From assembly GCF_017872555.1 (NCBI RefSeq), contig NZ_JAEDOX010000008.1, positions 83,495-147,494 on the forward strand: 64,000 nt of DNA, given 5' to 3'. Shown in pieces: positions 17,449 to 25,801 of the stretch. Every line of letters begins with the position of its first letter. Positions within the stretch are counted from its first letter, which is position 1. Source of the DNA: Ruegeria sp. HKCCSA071. GTDB lineage: Bacteria; Pseudomonadota; Alphaproteobacteria; Rhodobacterales; Rhodobacteraceae. The position numbers and the translations under genes are program-made. Under the pieces are notes generated by a model that worked only from the letters and a program-made list of their open reading frames with translations, made no database searches and was not told where the DNA came from.

Positions 17449-17477
17449 TTGTCAGTAATTTTGGAGTTTCCTATAAA
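17449..17477 (+). promoter_or_regulatory. Sigma70-type promoter of candidate ctRNA
   Basis: TTGTCA (17449-17454), a 17-bp spacer, and TATAAA (17472-17477) on the plus strand, opposite to repC. Close to consensus and ideally spaced; the strongest promoter-like sequence noticed in the replication region. Confidence 0.65.
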
Positions 17478-17483
17478 TCAGGT

Positions 17484-17540
17484 GATCAAACGTGACTTAA
17501 GAAGATCCCCGCTGAGGCCCCGCCTTGCGGGGGTTTTTGT
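17484..17540 (+). ncRNA. Candidate antisense ctRNA controlling repC
   Basis: A transcript starting about 7 nt after the -10 box and ending at the hairpin at 17518-17532 would be about 57 nt, the size of ctRNAs of repABC plasmids. It is transcribed opposite to repC and complementary to its leader, as in those plasmids, where it lowers RepC synthesis. The sequence includes GATCCCCGCTGAGGCCCC before the terminator. Promoter, size, strand and location all fit; expression is not shown. Confidence 0.6.
17518..17539 (+). terminator. Rho-independent terminator of candidate ctRNA
   Basis: Stem CCCCGC (17518-17523) with GCGGGG (17527-17532), loop CTT, followed by GTTTTTG. Oriented to end plus-strand transcription coming from the promoter at 17449. 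Confidence 0.7.
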
Positions 17541-17648
17541 TTCTGGGATTAAGTTTTTCCTCCGGGCCAATCGGCCTGGTTTAAAAATGCAGCTGGCGAT
17601 TTTTGGTGGCATAGCCAGGAGCAACGCGTTGTACCGCAGGTCAGCACC

Positions 17649-18371
17649 TCAATATCGGATGAGTTCGTAGTCGCTGAACCCGAATGTGTCGGTCCACTCG
17701 ACGCCAACGCCGCGGAAGTAGCTGGGAGGTTCACAGCGATTGCCCAGTGGCAGCCAGTAAGGGATTGGGGCAGGAGCGCGCTCGGACCAGCGAAAATTCG
17801 TATTATCGTCGTAGGTGCCAACCACAAGATCAAGCGAACGCTCGCAATCTCCCTCCCTTGAACGACGGCGATAGCTGTAGTGGCGCACATCCCAAACCCT
17901 GATGGATCTCACAACGTCGAAATCGGAAGAAGAAAGATCGACGCTGATCGGGGTGGCTTGGAAACCGTCACCGTATTGGCCGTGATGTGCATCGATCCTT
18001 CCTATCGAGATCGCTGCGTCTACCAGTATTGGCTTAGCGGTGTCATCCGATGGAAGCTCTGGAACTGGGCTAGCACTGGTGCGCTTGATGGCTTCCAACC
18101 GTTCCATAGGACCCAAGTCCGAGGGGCTGTGTGACGTATTCATCGGACAGCGCCAGAGTTGAAGCGGCGGTTCGACCGGGTAGGGTGTGATGCGCCGAAT
18201 GAACTCCGCCTTGGCTGCGACGCAATCAGCCGAACTTGGCCAACCCCCGGCGAGGCAAAGGAATATGGCACAGTCAATTGGATAGGCACGAGCCTGCGTG
18301 GCTGGCAGTGCAGCGAGTGCAACTGCAAGGGCCTTCGCGCGAGTTCGATTTCCGGATTTTGAGTGTTTCAA
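17649..18371 (-). CDS. Hypothetical exported protein of the conjugative region
   Basis: A 240-residue protein. A TTG at 18371 is preceded by AGGAGAGA at a good distance and begins a signal peptide (KALAVALAALPATQARA). The mature part starts with a Cys-containing segment, YPIDCAIFLCLAGGWPSSAD, then AEFIRRITPYPVEPPLQLW, and ends in a folded-looking domain with WSERAPAPIPYWLP. No family with known function recognised. Its promoter region holds the CAATAT half-site array shared with the divergent gene. Confidence 0.7.
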   Translation of the reverse strand: MKHSKSGNRTRAKALAVALAALPATQARAYPIDCAIFLCLAGGWPSSADCVAAKAEFIRRITPYPVEPPLQLWRCPMNTSHSPSDLGPMERLEAIKRTSASPVPELPSDDTAKPILVDAAISIGRIDAHHGQYGDGFQATPISVDLSSSDFDVVRSIRVWDVRHYSYRRRSREGDCERSLDLVVGTYDDNTNFRWSERAPAPIPYWLPLGNRCEPPSYFRGVGVEWTDTFGFSDYELIRY

Positions 18372-18402
18372 GATGGTCTCTCCTGCTTGCGAATCGCCTA
18401 AG

Positions 18403-18465
18403 CAATATCCGGCCAATATATTTCTGACAATCCAATATCGTATATTGGCGGGTTTTCTTATATTG
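18403..18465. repeat. CAATAT half-site array in divergent promoter region
   Basis: Five copies of CAATAT or its inverse in 63 bp: 18403-18408, 18414-18419, 18433-18438 forward, and 18442-18447, 18460-18465 inverted. The middle pair forms a perfect CCAATAT-CGT-ATATTGG palindrome (18432-18448). The first two are spaced 11 bp, one helical turn. It lies between two divergent genes and looks like a multi-site operator. Confidence 0.55.
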
Positions 18466-18526
18466 ACGTAGATTGTGTTTTAGTCCACAACTTTTGGATG
18501 TAGAAGACGGCCCATAGGGGGTCGTC

Positions 18527-18883
18527 ATGGCGGACAACAAGAGACAATACACTGTGGTAACCATCGAGATGGTCCGGGGCCTGAAAGAGGATCAGGTTCC
18601 CTTTACATGCCGCTACGAATTTATCGGACTCGCTTCCCTTGGACGACCTAAGTACCACTGCATTTACAGCTCGCCGAACTATGTCGGGGCCTTGTGCAAG
18701 TCGAAGATCTCTCGAGCGGGCGCTGAGCCCAGAGAGTTCGATCTTTGGCCGGGCCTCTTCAAGCATCATCAGGAATTTGGTGATGGGCGCATTCTCTGCG
18801 TCAAATCAGACTATACGATCGAGTCGATTACCCCAGAGGGTCTCGAAGCAGCTCAGGCCCTGGACGCGAAATCCAAAACCTGA
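18527..18883 (+). CDS. Hypothetical protein
   Basis: A 118-residue soluble protein starting MADNKRQYTVVTIEMVRGLK, with no signal peptide or membrane segment. An aromatic-rich middle (KYHCIYSSPNYVGALC) and a strongly amphipathic end. No family recognised. Divergent from the exported protein and 48 bp before the nuclease gene. Confidence 0.55.
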   Translation: MADNKRQYTVVTIEMVRGLKEDQVPFTCRYEFIGLASLGRPKYHCIYSSPNYVGALCKSKISRAGAEPREFDLWPGLFKHHQEFGDGRILCVKSDYTIESITPEGLEAAQALDAKSKT

Positions 18884-18931
18884 TCGGTCACGTTCGAGAA
18901 CCCGGCTCATCAAAATGCTGGGGCAGGGCGC

Positions 18932-19345
18932 ATGAAACGGCTCTTGTTTCTCAGCGCTGCACTCGCGTCCTTGTTCATTGCTGCAGTTTGGATTGAACCA
19001 GCTAGGAAAACAAAGACTCTCGGCGCATCCGAGGTGATTGCCGTTGACGGTGACACGATCGACCATGGTGACGACCGATACCGGCTTATTGGGTTTGATA
19101 CGCCTGAGACATTCCGGGCTCAGTGCGATGCTGAGAGAGCTTTGGGTCTACGAGCCAAGGACCGGCTGACGGAGCTCATCAACTTCGCGGGCGTAATTGA
19201 ACTTGAGATTGAGCTGCACTTTGACGTCCACGATCGCTTCTTGGCGCTTGGGCGCGTGTCTGGACAGAACGTCGGGGCCATCCTGATTTCTGAAGGTCTG
19301 GCGCGCCCGTACTCGGGTGGCAAGCGCCAGTCCTGGTGCGGCTGA
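18932..19345 (+). CDS. Thermonuclease (SNase-like) family protein
   Basis: A 137-residue exported protein: signal peptide (LLFLSAALASLFIAAVW), then an SNase-type OB fold with AVDGDTIDHGDDRYRLIGFD TPET, where the Asp of GDTI and the Arg of YRLIGFDTPE are family catalytic or calcium-binding residues, and later DRFLALGRV with a second conserved Arg, and a GLARPYSGG end. Such nucleases are common on plasmids with type IV secretion; a role in conjugation is not shown. Length is close to the minimal SNase domain. Confidence 0.85.
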   Translation: MKRLLFLSAALASLFIAAVWIEPARKTKTLGASEVIAVDGDTIDHGDDRYRLIGFDTPETFRAQCDAERALGLRAKDRLTELINFAGVIELEIELHFDVHDRFLALGRVSGQNVGAILISEGLARPYSGGKRQSWCG

Positions 19346-19818
19346 AAGAAAGGATAAAACAACGATTTATGACAGCAGAGAGAAACGACTAAGCAATAAG
19401 CAGTCCTGCCGATTGCGCCAACAATCGACAGGACAAGAAACGCCCTTAATCCATCCGGGCATTCCTCCAACATCAAGAGAGAACTGTACTATGGTAAAAA
19501 CAGTAGTCCGAGATGCCGGTCCTAGATTGGGCAGCACCGCGACAGAGTCAATGGGTGCAAACCTAGACAACGCGTCTGCACCTCCGATCCCTTAGCGCTG
19601 TCTGACGATTGAGGCGCGCGGGACATCCGAACGTTCCAGCCAAAACATCTGACTAAGAGATCCGAACCAGACATTGGTCTTTTGCGGCGCCACTGAAGGT
19701 TCAGTGCTGTGTCCCAGCACCCGATTCCCCACCGCTCAGATGACCTGAAGTCGACCCCATAATAGTAATTATGTAAAAACTACTGACCTATTTTTTGAAA
19801 GGCGGAAAGGTGATCACA
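19346..19818 (+). other. Non-coding region before the type IV secretion operon
   Basis: About 470 bp with no strong gene. A 34-codon ORF (19491-19595, start MVKTVVRDAG, preceded by AGAGAG) is possible but weak. A perfect CACTGAA-GG-TTCAGTG inverted repeat lies at 19691-19706. The last 60 bp are AT-rich (AATAGTAATTATG) and may hold the operon promoter. Confidence 0.4.
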
Positions 19819-20442
19819 GTGGCCTTCGACACTATCGAAAGCAAGATTGATCGGCGCTGGGTGCCTGCCGCCCAGAGCTTCGAGCAAGCCCGTAAGGACA
19901 TTCTCACCGTAATCCGCCACCTTGCCGGAGAACGGTCAACCATCAAGCGCGGAATGCGCGAATACTGGCTGGAAAGCGATGCCCGCGCCACGGCTTTCGG
20001 AATCGCGCTCGAAATGTTCCATGTCCTCAATGATCTTGAGTATGTCCGTGCAAATCGGCTCTACAAAGCCTTGAAGTTGCACGCAGACGTTAACAAGGCG
20101 TTGGGTCCGAAAGAGCTGTTCCGCTTTGCTTCACCGGAAAAGGCCGCTGCGCTCATCCAAAGCAGCAGCCGAGCAAACTATGCCAACTCATACGCAACCC
20201 TGAAATTCGGTTGCGACCTGTCAGGCACAATCGACGCCGACACCGCGCGCGACGTTCTGAACCGGCATGAAGCCCTTTGGTTCGTTTACCCAAACGCCAC
20301 CTATCACGTTCACCTGATCCGTGAGGGTGTCTGGCTGGACATCGTTATGCCGCTTGAAGTGGTCGTTGAGCTGCGCCTTGAAGTGGATTTCGCAATGCAA
20401 ATCCGACAAGCGGAACTTGATGCGCAGGGAGCTTTGTCATGA
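19819..20442 (+). CDS. Hypothetical protein at head of T4SS operon
   Basis: A 207-residue soluble, helix-rich protein. GTG at 19819 lies 8 nt after GGAAAGG; a TTG at 19795 and a GTG at 19810 are alternatives. No membrane segment or known motif. Its TGA overlaps the next ATG, so it is transcribed with the virB genes. It could be a regulator or a surface-exclusion-type factor, but nothing in the sequence says so. Confidence 0.65.
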   Translation: MAFDTIESKIDRRWVPAAQSFEQARKDILTVIRHLAGERSTIKRGMREYWLESDARATAFGIALEMFHVLNDLEYVRANRLYKALKLHADVNKALGPKELFRFASPEKAAALIQSSSRANYANSYATLKFGCDLSGTIDADTARDVLNRHEALWFVYPNATYHVHLIREGVWLDIVMPLEVVVELRLEVDFAMQIRQAELDAQGALS

Positions 20443-20864
20443 ACAAGCCTGCGCGCAAAGTTCTTCCTGATCGTCGGCTGGCTGAAACACGCCGCGTTGA
20501 AACTCCGCAAGGGCACACTGCCTTTGTCACCATCGGGTATGATCCGGCGTCGCCAATCAAACCCCGTGAAGTGTTCTATAGCGGCGGTTTTCGCTCTGGC
20601 AGCGACCTCGAATACCATCTGCATGATCTGTGCGTTCTGATTTCGCTGTTGCTGCAGCACGGCGTAGCAGCTTCGTTTCTGTCGCGCTCTATCGCTCGCA
20701 AGACTTCGGCCCTTGGTGGCGAAGAATACGCAAGTCTCGCAGGCTGGTTGGTGGATGCTGTCAGCATTCCGCCGTCCTGGACTGATGAGTACGTGGCCGC
20801 GACCGGCGACGAACAGAACCCCTCCAATTCCTCGCCAACTCAAGCAAAGGAGAAATCCGAATGA
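20439..20864 (+). CDS. TSCPD-domain-like protein
   Basis: A 141-residue protein whose core ([53 protein letters not shown]) resembles the TSCPD domain found at the C-terminus of B12-dependent ribonucleotide reductases, with a polar tail. Cys residues of the catalytic kind are absent. It overlaps the genes on both sides by 4 bp, so it is an integral member of the secretion operon. Function in conjugation unknown. Confidence 0.55.
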   Translation: MNKPARKVLPDRRLAETRRVETPQGHTAFVTIGYDPASPIKPREVFYSGGFRSGSDLEYHLHDLCVLISLLLQHGVAASFLSRSIARKTSALGGEEYASLAGWLVDAVSIPPSWTDEYVAATGDEQNPSNSSPTQAKEKSE

Positions 20865-21505
20865 TCGCAGCAATGCGGCCCCTTCTGCTCGTCTCCACGG
20901 CATTTGTGGCGACCGGCGCAAGCGCCCAGGTCATCGAATACGAGCCGGATGGCAGCGTGTTTCTGAACGGTGCGCGGGCAGAAATCGTCAATGGCGTCGT
21001 TCGGCCAATCCGGATGCGTGAGTACACGCTTGACGAAAAACCGGAAGCGCCGAAGGCCAAGCCACAGGAAAAGATCGAGATTGCGGGCAAGGCACCGCGG
21101 CCTCGCAGATCCTCGGGCGGCTGGTCGCAGGAGCGGATCGTCAAAGAAATCCACGCAGCGGCGGAACGCCATGACATTCCGGCCGAGTTGTTCATGGCGC
21201 TGGTCTGGCAGGAAAGCCGGTATCGGGCTGACGCTCTGTCACCCAAGGGTGCCTATGGCTTCGCACAGCTCATGCCCGGAACGGCGAAAGACCTGGGCGT
21301 GAACCCAAAGAACCCTGCAGAAAATCTCGACGGTGGTGCCCGCTATTTGGCGGCGCAGTACCGCGAGTTCGGAACCTGGAAGCTGGCGCTTGCCGCCTAC
21401 AACGCCGGGCCTCACCGCGTCGTCGAATACGGCGGCGTCCCCCCCTTCACCGAAACCCGCAATTACGTGCGGATCATCCTAAGCAAAGTGAGCACTTCCT
21501 CATGA
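20861..21505 (+). CDS. virB1: VirB1-type lytic transglycosylase
   Basis: A 214-residue periplasmic protein: signal peptide to about residue 22 (ASAQ), a basic Pro-rich linker, then an SLT domain with the catalytic Glu118 in [28 protein letters not shown] and [10 protein letters not shown]. It opens peptidoglycan for assembly of the transfer channel. ATGA overlap with the upstream gene sets the start. Confidence 0.92.
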   Translation: MIAAMRPLLLVSTAFVATGASAQVIEYEPDGSVFLNGARAEIVNGVVRPIRMREYTLDEKPEAPKAKPQEKIEIAGKAPRPRRSSGGWSQERIVKEIHAAAERHDIPAELFMALVWQESRYRADALSPKGAYGFAQLMPGTAKDLGVNPKNPAENLDGGARYLAAQYREFGTWKLALAAYNAGPHRVVEYGGVPPFTETRNYVRIILSKVSTSS

Positions 21506-21783
21506 AAAGAACCCACTTCTACCAGCAGATGGCGTTTTTCGCGATCACTGCGTTCATCATCACAGCAGCGCCCGCCTCCGCTGGCTGGCTGCAAGATGCC
21601 ATTGGCGATTTCATCAACGAAACGCTGGCCGACTCGAAGGTCGTTGGCGTCAGCCTTGCCGCTGTCGGCTTCATCTGGGGCTGTCTCGCCTACGTGTTCG
21701 GCTGGGGTTCGCTGAAAGGCCCGGTAATCGCTATCGTCGTCGGCGCTGTTATCGGCCTCGCTGATACATTCATCGGAGGCTGA
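21502..21783 (+). CDS. virB2: VirB2-type pilin
   Basis: A 93-residue TrbC/VirB2 protein: signal peptide ([18 protein letters not shown]), a short polar loop ([14 protein letters not shown]), and two hydrophobic helices joined by a small polar turn, the pilin pattern. Overlaps virB1 by 4 bp. Major subunit of the conjugative pilus. Confidence 0.85.
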   Translation: MKRTHFYQQMAFFAITAFIITAAPASAGWLQDAIGDFINETLADSKVVGVSLAAVGFIWGCLAYVFGWGSLKGPVIAIVVGAVIGLADTFIGG

Positions 21784-21786
21784 TTG

Positions 21787-22065
21787 ATGCCGCGCCGCAA
21801 TACGGTCTTTCGCGGCCTGAGCCGCCCCGCAGAATGGGGCGGCTTACCCGTGATCTATCTGCTGGTGATCCTCGGGATGACCATGCTTTCGTTCTTCATG
21901 TTCGGGATAGCGCCAGCAATCATTGCGGGTTTTGTTTTCTACACCGGGCTTCGCCTCTTTTACGAATGGGAACCGGCTTTCTTCCGCGTCCTGTCCGTAA
22001 CCCTTTCCAAAACTCCGCGCACCAAAAACCGCCAGCATCATGGGGGAGATTACTATAGTGCCTAA
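21787..22065 (+). CDS. virB3: VirB3-type inner-membrane protein
   Basis: A 92-residue protein of VirB3 type: basic N-terminus (MPRRNTVFRGLSRPAEWGGL) and a hydrophobic hairpin, then a charged tail. ATG at 21787 is preferred over a TTG three bases earlier. It overlaps virB4, as is usual for this pair. Confidence 0.85.
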   Translation: MPRRNTVFRGLSRPAEWGGLPVIYLLVILGMTMLSFFMFGIAPAIIAGFVFYTGLRLFYEWEPAFFRVLSVTLSKTPRTKNRQHHGGDYYSA

Positions 22066-24424
22066 GCCTGCTGCACAGGATTTGTGGACCCTTGCCCGCT
22101 CGTTGATCGAGCCGAGCTGGCGCAAGGATGAAATGAGCCTCTTTCAGATGTTGCCGTATGGCTATGTCGTGGACGATGAGGTCATTTCTACACGCAACGG
22201 TGGCCTCATCGCCGCTGCAGAAATCACCGGAATCAACGCAAACACGCTGGACGAAAACGAGTTCGAGTTCCTGGCCGAACGGTTTGAGCGTGTATTGCGC
22301 ACGACACCCAATGAGGTGGCCTTTTATGTTCATCGACTGACCGTCCCAGCTGAGACTGGTCATGTCATCACAGATCCAACCGGCTTTGCCGGTGCAGTGG
22401 CGCAGGCCATGCGCTCAGCGTCCGTCGATGCAGAGCTGAAAGAACGCAAGATCATCATCAGCGCCATTCTGCAAAAGCGGCAGGATGAGCGGGCAAAACA
22501 GATGTTCGGCATGTCGTCTGGAACGATAGACGAGGAACGCCGCGAAATGATGGAACAGCTCGACGGTGTGTTCACAACACTGGCGGGCACGCTGGGCGAG
22601 GCCCGTATGCGCCGGCTGAAGCTCAGCGAGGGGCGTTGGCTCGGCTATTATGGAATGCTGTTGAACGGTCGGTATCAGCCGATCATTCACACGAACATTG
22701 CAGAACCCATCGCCTTCAACATGCCGCAAGAGGATGTGCTGTTTCAGGGCAAGCGCGGCAAACTGGTCACGGGCGACGATCAGGAACGCTCCATCCGTGT
22801 CTATTCCCTGAAGAATTACCCGATGGCTTCGTTCCCCGGCATTTTCGACGGGCTAGACCTGCCGGTTGATGTCGTGATTTCGCAATCCTTCCTGCCGATC
22901 AGCCGCGCCCAGGCGCAGGAAATGGAACGCCGCAAGTCGGGACAAATGCGCTCGGCAGGCGACAAGGCAAAGTCGCTTGAAGAGGATTTGTCCATTCTGG
23001 CGGACGGCATTGCCTCCGGCACCATGTCACTCGGCAAGCACCACCTGTCGATCTGCGTGTTTGGGAACGAGGAAGATCTGAAAACCGCCGAAAAACACAT
23101 CATCGGTGAAATCCAGATTTCGGGTGGCACGGTGAAGCGCGAAGCGATGTCGGCCCGTGCCGTGTACTTCGCACAGCACCCCGGCAATTTCGCGTTCCGC
23201 GCCCGTGAAGAACTGATCACGGACCAGAACTTTGCGGATATGGTTGCGTTCCACATGCGCCCCAAAGGGTTGGATGCGGAAAAGCTACCTTGGCCGGGGC
23301 CATTGGCGACTTTCCCGACGACACACGGGGACAGCTACGATGTTTCGCTGCACCTTCCCAAGACCAGTAACGACCCTGAAAACCTGCCCTCCGGGCATAC
23401 GATCGTTCTTGGACCGAACGGCTCGGGTAAAACTGTGATCGCGATGCTGCTGGCAACAATGGCGGTTGCACAGGGCGCGCGGATCATCGCTTTTGACAAA
23501 GACCGGGCAATGGAGGCTCCAATGCGGGCGCTCGGTGCGCAGTACATCCGCGTCCGAGTTGGTGAGCCAACCGGCATGAACCCTTTTCAGACCGAGACGG
23601 ATGAGGCTGGGCAAAGCTGGCTCGCCAATTGGGTCATTGCCCTGTTGAGCTATGACGAACCACTGACCACCGATCAGAAGGATGAAATCACAAGGGCTTG
23701 CCAAGCCAATGCCACTTTGCCGCCTGCGCTTCAGAACTTCGATTCACTGGTGGAACGGTTCAGAGCCTTTGACGATGACAAGAACCTGTACAAGCGTGCA
23801 AGTGAATGGGCGGGCGAAGGCCGCTTGTCCTGGATGTTTGGCGAGGGTGGCTCAGATCCGTTTGCTGCTGGCGACCGTCATCTTGTGTTCGATATTTCTG
23901 AGGTTCTGGATGACGAATTGGTGCGGCTGGCATGGATCAGCTACGTCATGCGCCAGATTGAACGCCGCTGCGCCACCAAGATACCCACTGTCTTTGTGAT
24001 TGATGAAGCATGGGTAATTGCTGGCAACCCTTATGGCGCTGGCATCCTCATAAATGCCTACACCACGTATCGGAAGCTGAACGTCATGATGATGATGATG
24101 ACGCAGATCCCCGATCACCTCCTGTCGTCAGCGGCAAGTAAGTCGATCCTGGAAAACACCAGCACGCAACTCTTGTTCCCCTCTCGATCCGGCAATGAAG
24201 CAGACTACCGGGCAATCGGCTTGAACGATTCAGAGCTGGGCGCGCTGAGGGCGCATTTTGGCGACCGCGTAATGCTCATGAAGAAAGGTGATGAGAGTGT
24301 TTGGCTCGATGTCGATGTCGGCGCGCTCGGCCCGCTTCTTCGTGTTCTGAGCGGATCAGACGGAAAATCGTTCCCTGATCCTGACTGGCGAAAAAACCCC
24401 AACTTCTGGAAGGAAATCACATGA
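22058..24424 (+). CDS. virB4: VirB4 ATPase
   Basis: A 788-residue ATPase of the VirB4/CagE family. C-terminal RecA-like domain with Walker A GPNGSGKT near residue 452 and Walker B TVFVIDEAW near 645. GTG at 22058 has GGGGGAG 9 nt before it; an ATG at 22040 lacks a ribosome site. It energises pilus assembly and substrate transfer at the inner membrane. Stop overlaps the lipoprotein gene. Confidence 0.95.
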   Translation: MPKPAAQDLWTLARSLIEPSWRKDEMSLFQMLPYGYVVDDEVISTRNGGLIAAAEITGINANTLDENEFEFLAERFERVLRTTPNEVAFYVHRLTVPAETGHVITDPTGFAGAVAQAMRSASVDAELKERKIIISAILQKRQDERAKQMFGMSSGTIDEERREMMEQLDGVFTTLAGTLGEARMRRLKLSEGRWLGYYGMLLNGRYQPIIHTNIAEPIAFNMPQEDVLFQGKRGKLVTGDDQERSIRVYSLKNYPMASFPGIFDGLDLPVDVVISQSFLPISRAQAQEMERRKSGQMRSAGDKAKSLEEDLSILADGIASGTMSLGKHHLSICVFGNEEDLKTAEKHIIGEIQISGGTVKREAMSARAVYFAQHPGNFAFRAREELITDQNFADMVAFHMRPKGLDAEKLPWPGPLATFPTTHGDSYDVSLHLPKTSNDPENLPSGHTIVLGPNGSGKTVIAMLLATMAVAQGARIIAFDKDRAMEAPMRALGAQYIRVRVGEPTGMNPFQTETDEAGQSWLANWVIALLSYDEPLTTDQKDEITRACQANATLPPALQNFDSLVERFRAFDDDKNLYKRASEWAGEGRLSWMFGEGGSDPFAAGDRHLVFDISEVLDDELVRLAWISYVMRQIERRCATKIPTVFVIDEAWVIAGNPYGAGILINAYTTYRKLNVMMMMMTQIPDHLLSSAASKSILENTSTQLLFPSRSGNEADYRAIGLNDSELGALRAHFGDRVMLMKKGDESVWLDVDVGALGPLLRVLSGSDGKSFPDPDWRKNPNFWKEIT

Positions 24425-24558
24425 AAGCCCGCCTTGTCATCACCCTTGTAGTTCTGGCCGCTGTCTCGGCCTGCACCAGCACCTATTCGGGCTATCGCAG
24501 CAAATGCGCCTGTGACTTTGAGCGCATGACCTCCCCTGAAAACTTGGAGTTTGTCTGA
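24421..24558 (+). CDS. virB7: VirB7-like lipoprotein (45 aa)
   Basis: ATG at 24421 overlaps the virB4 stop and encodes 45 residues with a lipobox (VLAAVSAC, Cys at 18) and two further Cys (KCACDF). Size, lipid modification and place between virB4 and virB5 suit VirB7, which anchors VirB9 at the outer membrane. It is too short to show family motifs. Confidence 0.65.
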   Translation: MKARLVITLVVLAAVSACTSTYSGYRSKCACDFERMTSPENLEFV

Positions 24559-25304
24559 TGGATATTTCAAAGAAATTCCGCACAACCATTGCTGTTTCGG
24601 TTCTGGCCGCCCTGCCAGTTATGACGGCAGCCCAAGGTGTTCCGACCATCGACGCCACGGCCATTGCACAGGACGCAGCCAATTCGGCCCGCGAAGTCGC
24701 GGAAATGGTCCGCCAATACGAACAGCTGATGCAACAATATGAGAAGCTCGAGCAGCAGAGGGCACTGCTCGAAAACTCCCTCAAAACCATCAGTGGTCTG
24801 ACGGATCTGGACCAGTTCAACAGCCGCAGCTTTCTGAAACTGGCAACGGCAGCTGACACGCTTGGATACGCCTTGAACGCGACCGAAGATACGATTGGCG
24901 ATCTTCCAGGCGTCGCCGGACTCGCGATGGAACGCCGATCAATCAGCCTGGGGCTGAACAATGGAATCCTTAAAGAATTCAGTACGTCAGACGTGCCAGC
25001 CCGGCGCATTCTCTCGGAGCGAGGTGGCGCTGGCTTGATGGCATCGGCCTTGGGTGAGAATGGCTATGACATGGCCGGTCAGCTCTCCGAAGATGCAGAA
25101 AAGCTGCGCGGTGAAATCGGTCAGCAAGAAGATCTGAAGGATGCAATCGACTACAACACGGCGGTTCTCCTTAAACTCCTTCAGGTTGAAATTGAAATCT
25201 TACGCGCAACCTCGGCTAATGCTCTGGCGTCGGGCACGGATCTGGCTGCAACCGCTGCCGATCTTTCGACACTCAGCAACTATGTACGAGGAACCTCACA
25301 ATGA
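24558..25304 (+). CDS. virB5: VirB5-like minor pilin/type IV secretion protein
   Basis: A 248-residue exported protein: signal peptide ending near TAAQG (residue 27), then a long helical region with a QYEQLMQQYEKLEQQRALLE coiled coil and the alanine-rich C-terminal helix. This three-helix pattern is that of VirB5/TrbJ. ATG overlaps the lipoprotein stop by one base. Confidence 0.82.
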   Translation: MDISKKFRTTIAVSVLAALPVMTAAQGVPTIDATAIAQDAANSAREVAEMVRQYEQLMQQYEKLEQQRALLENSLKTISGLTDLDQFNSRSFLKLATAADTLGYALNATEDTIGDLPGVAGLAMERRSISLGLNNGILKEFSTSDVPARRILSERGGAGLMASALGENGYDMAGQLSEDAEKLRGEIGQQEDLKDAIDYNTAVLLKLLQVEIEILRATSANALASGTDLAATAADLSTLSNYVRGTSQ

Positions 25305-25801
25305 AACTCCGCTCAACTCTCATCCTGACCATTGCAGCCGCCGCCGTTATGTCGGGGGCTGCATCGGCACAGGTGAAGCTGCGCCCATCACCCAAGGTCG
25401 ATATGCCGTTCGGTGAATATCGTAAGTGCCTTGGGTACTCGGGTGCGCGTGAGTACGGTCGTCAATTCGTCAAAAACGATCAAGCGCGCATGGCCGAAGC
25501 GGGCCAATCCGCAGACAAGCAGCCTCTTGTGACCAACTGGTCGGTGGTGATCCTGAATGAACAGGTCATCGCTGCGCACGAGGCCACCATCGAGCAATGC
25601 ATTCTGCGCAAATCTGGCGAGACCTTCAGCACCGAATGTCCGCTGGGCGGTTTAAGCCGTGAGGACGCCGCCCAAAAGGTCGGAGCTGACCAAGACGAGT
25701 TTTGGACCCAACCGTCCGACAATCTTGCCGCGCTGAAAAAAGAGCAACGGACCCGTCTGGAAGCTCTGCGCCCTGCAATTGAGGAGGCTTGTGGGCCGTG
25801 A
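25301..25801 (+). CDS. Hypothetical exported protein inside T4SS operon
   Basis: A 166-residue protein with a signal peptide (STLILTIAAAAVMSGAASA) and three widely spaced Cys in the mature part (KCLGYSG, QCILRKSG, ECPLGG) plus a terminal Cys. It overlaps virB5 and virB6 by 4 bp each. Not a known VirB component; the conserved-looking Cys suggest disulfides. A lineage-specific part of this secretion system. Confidence 0.65.
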   Translation: MKLRSTLILTIAAAAVMSGAASAQVKLRPSPKVDMPFGEYRKCLGYSGAREYGRQFVKNDQARMAEAGQSADKQPLVTNWSVVILNEQVIAAHEATIEQCILRKSGETFSTECPLGGLSREDAAQKVGADQDEFWTQPSDNLAALKKEQRTRLEALRPAIEEACGP

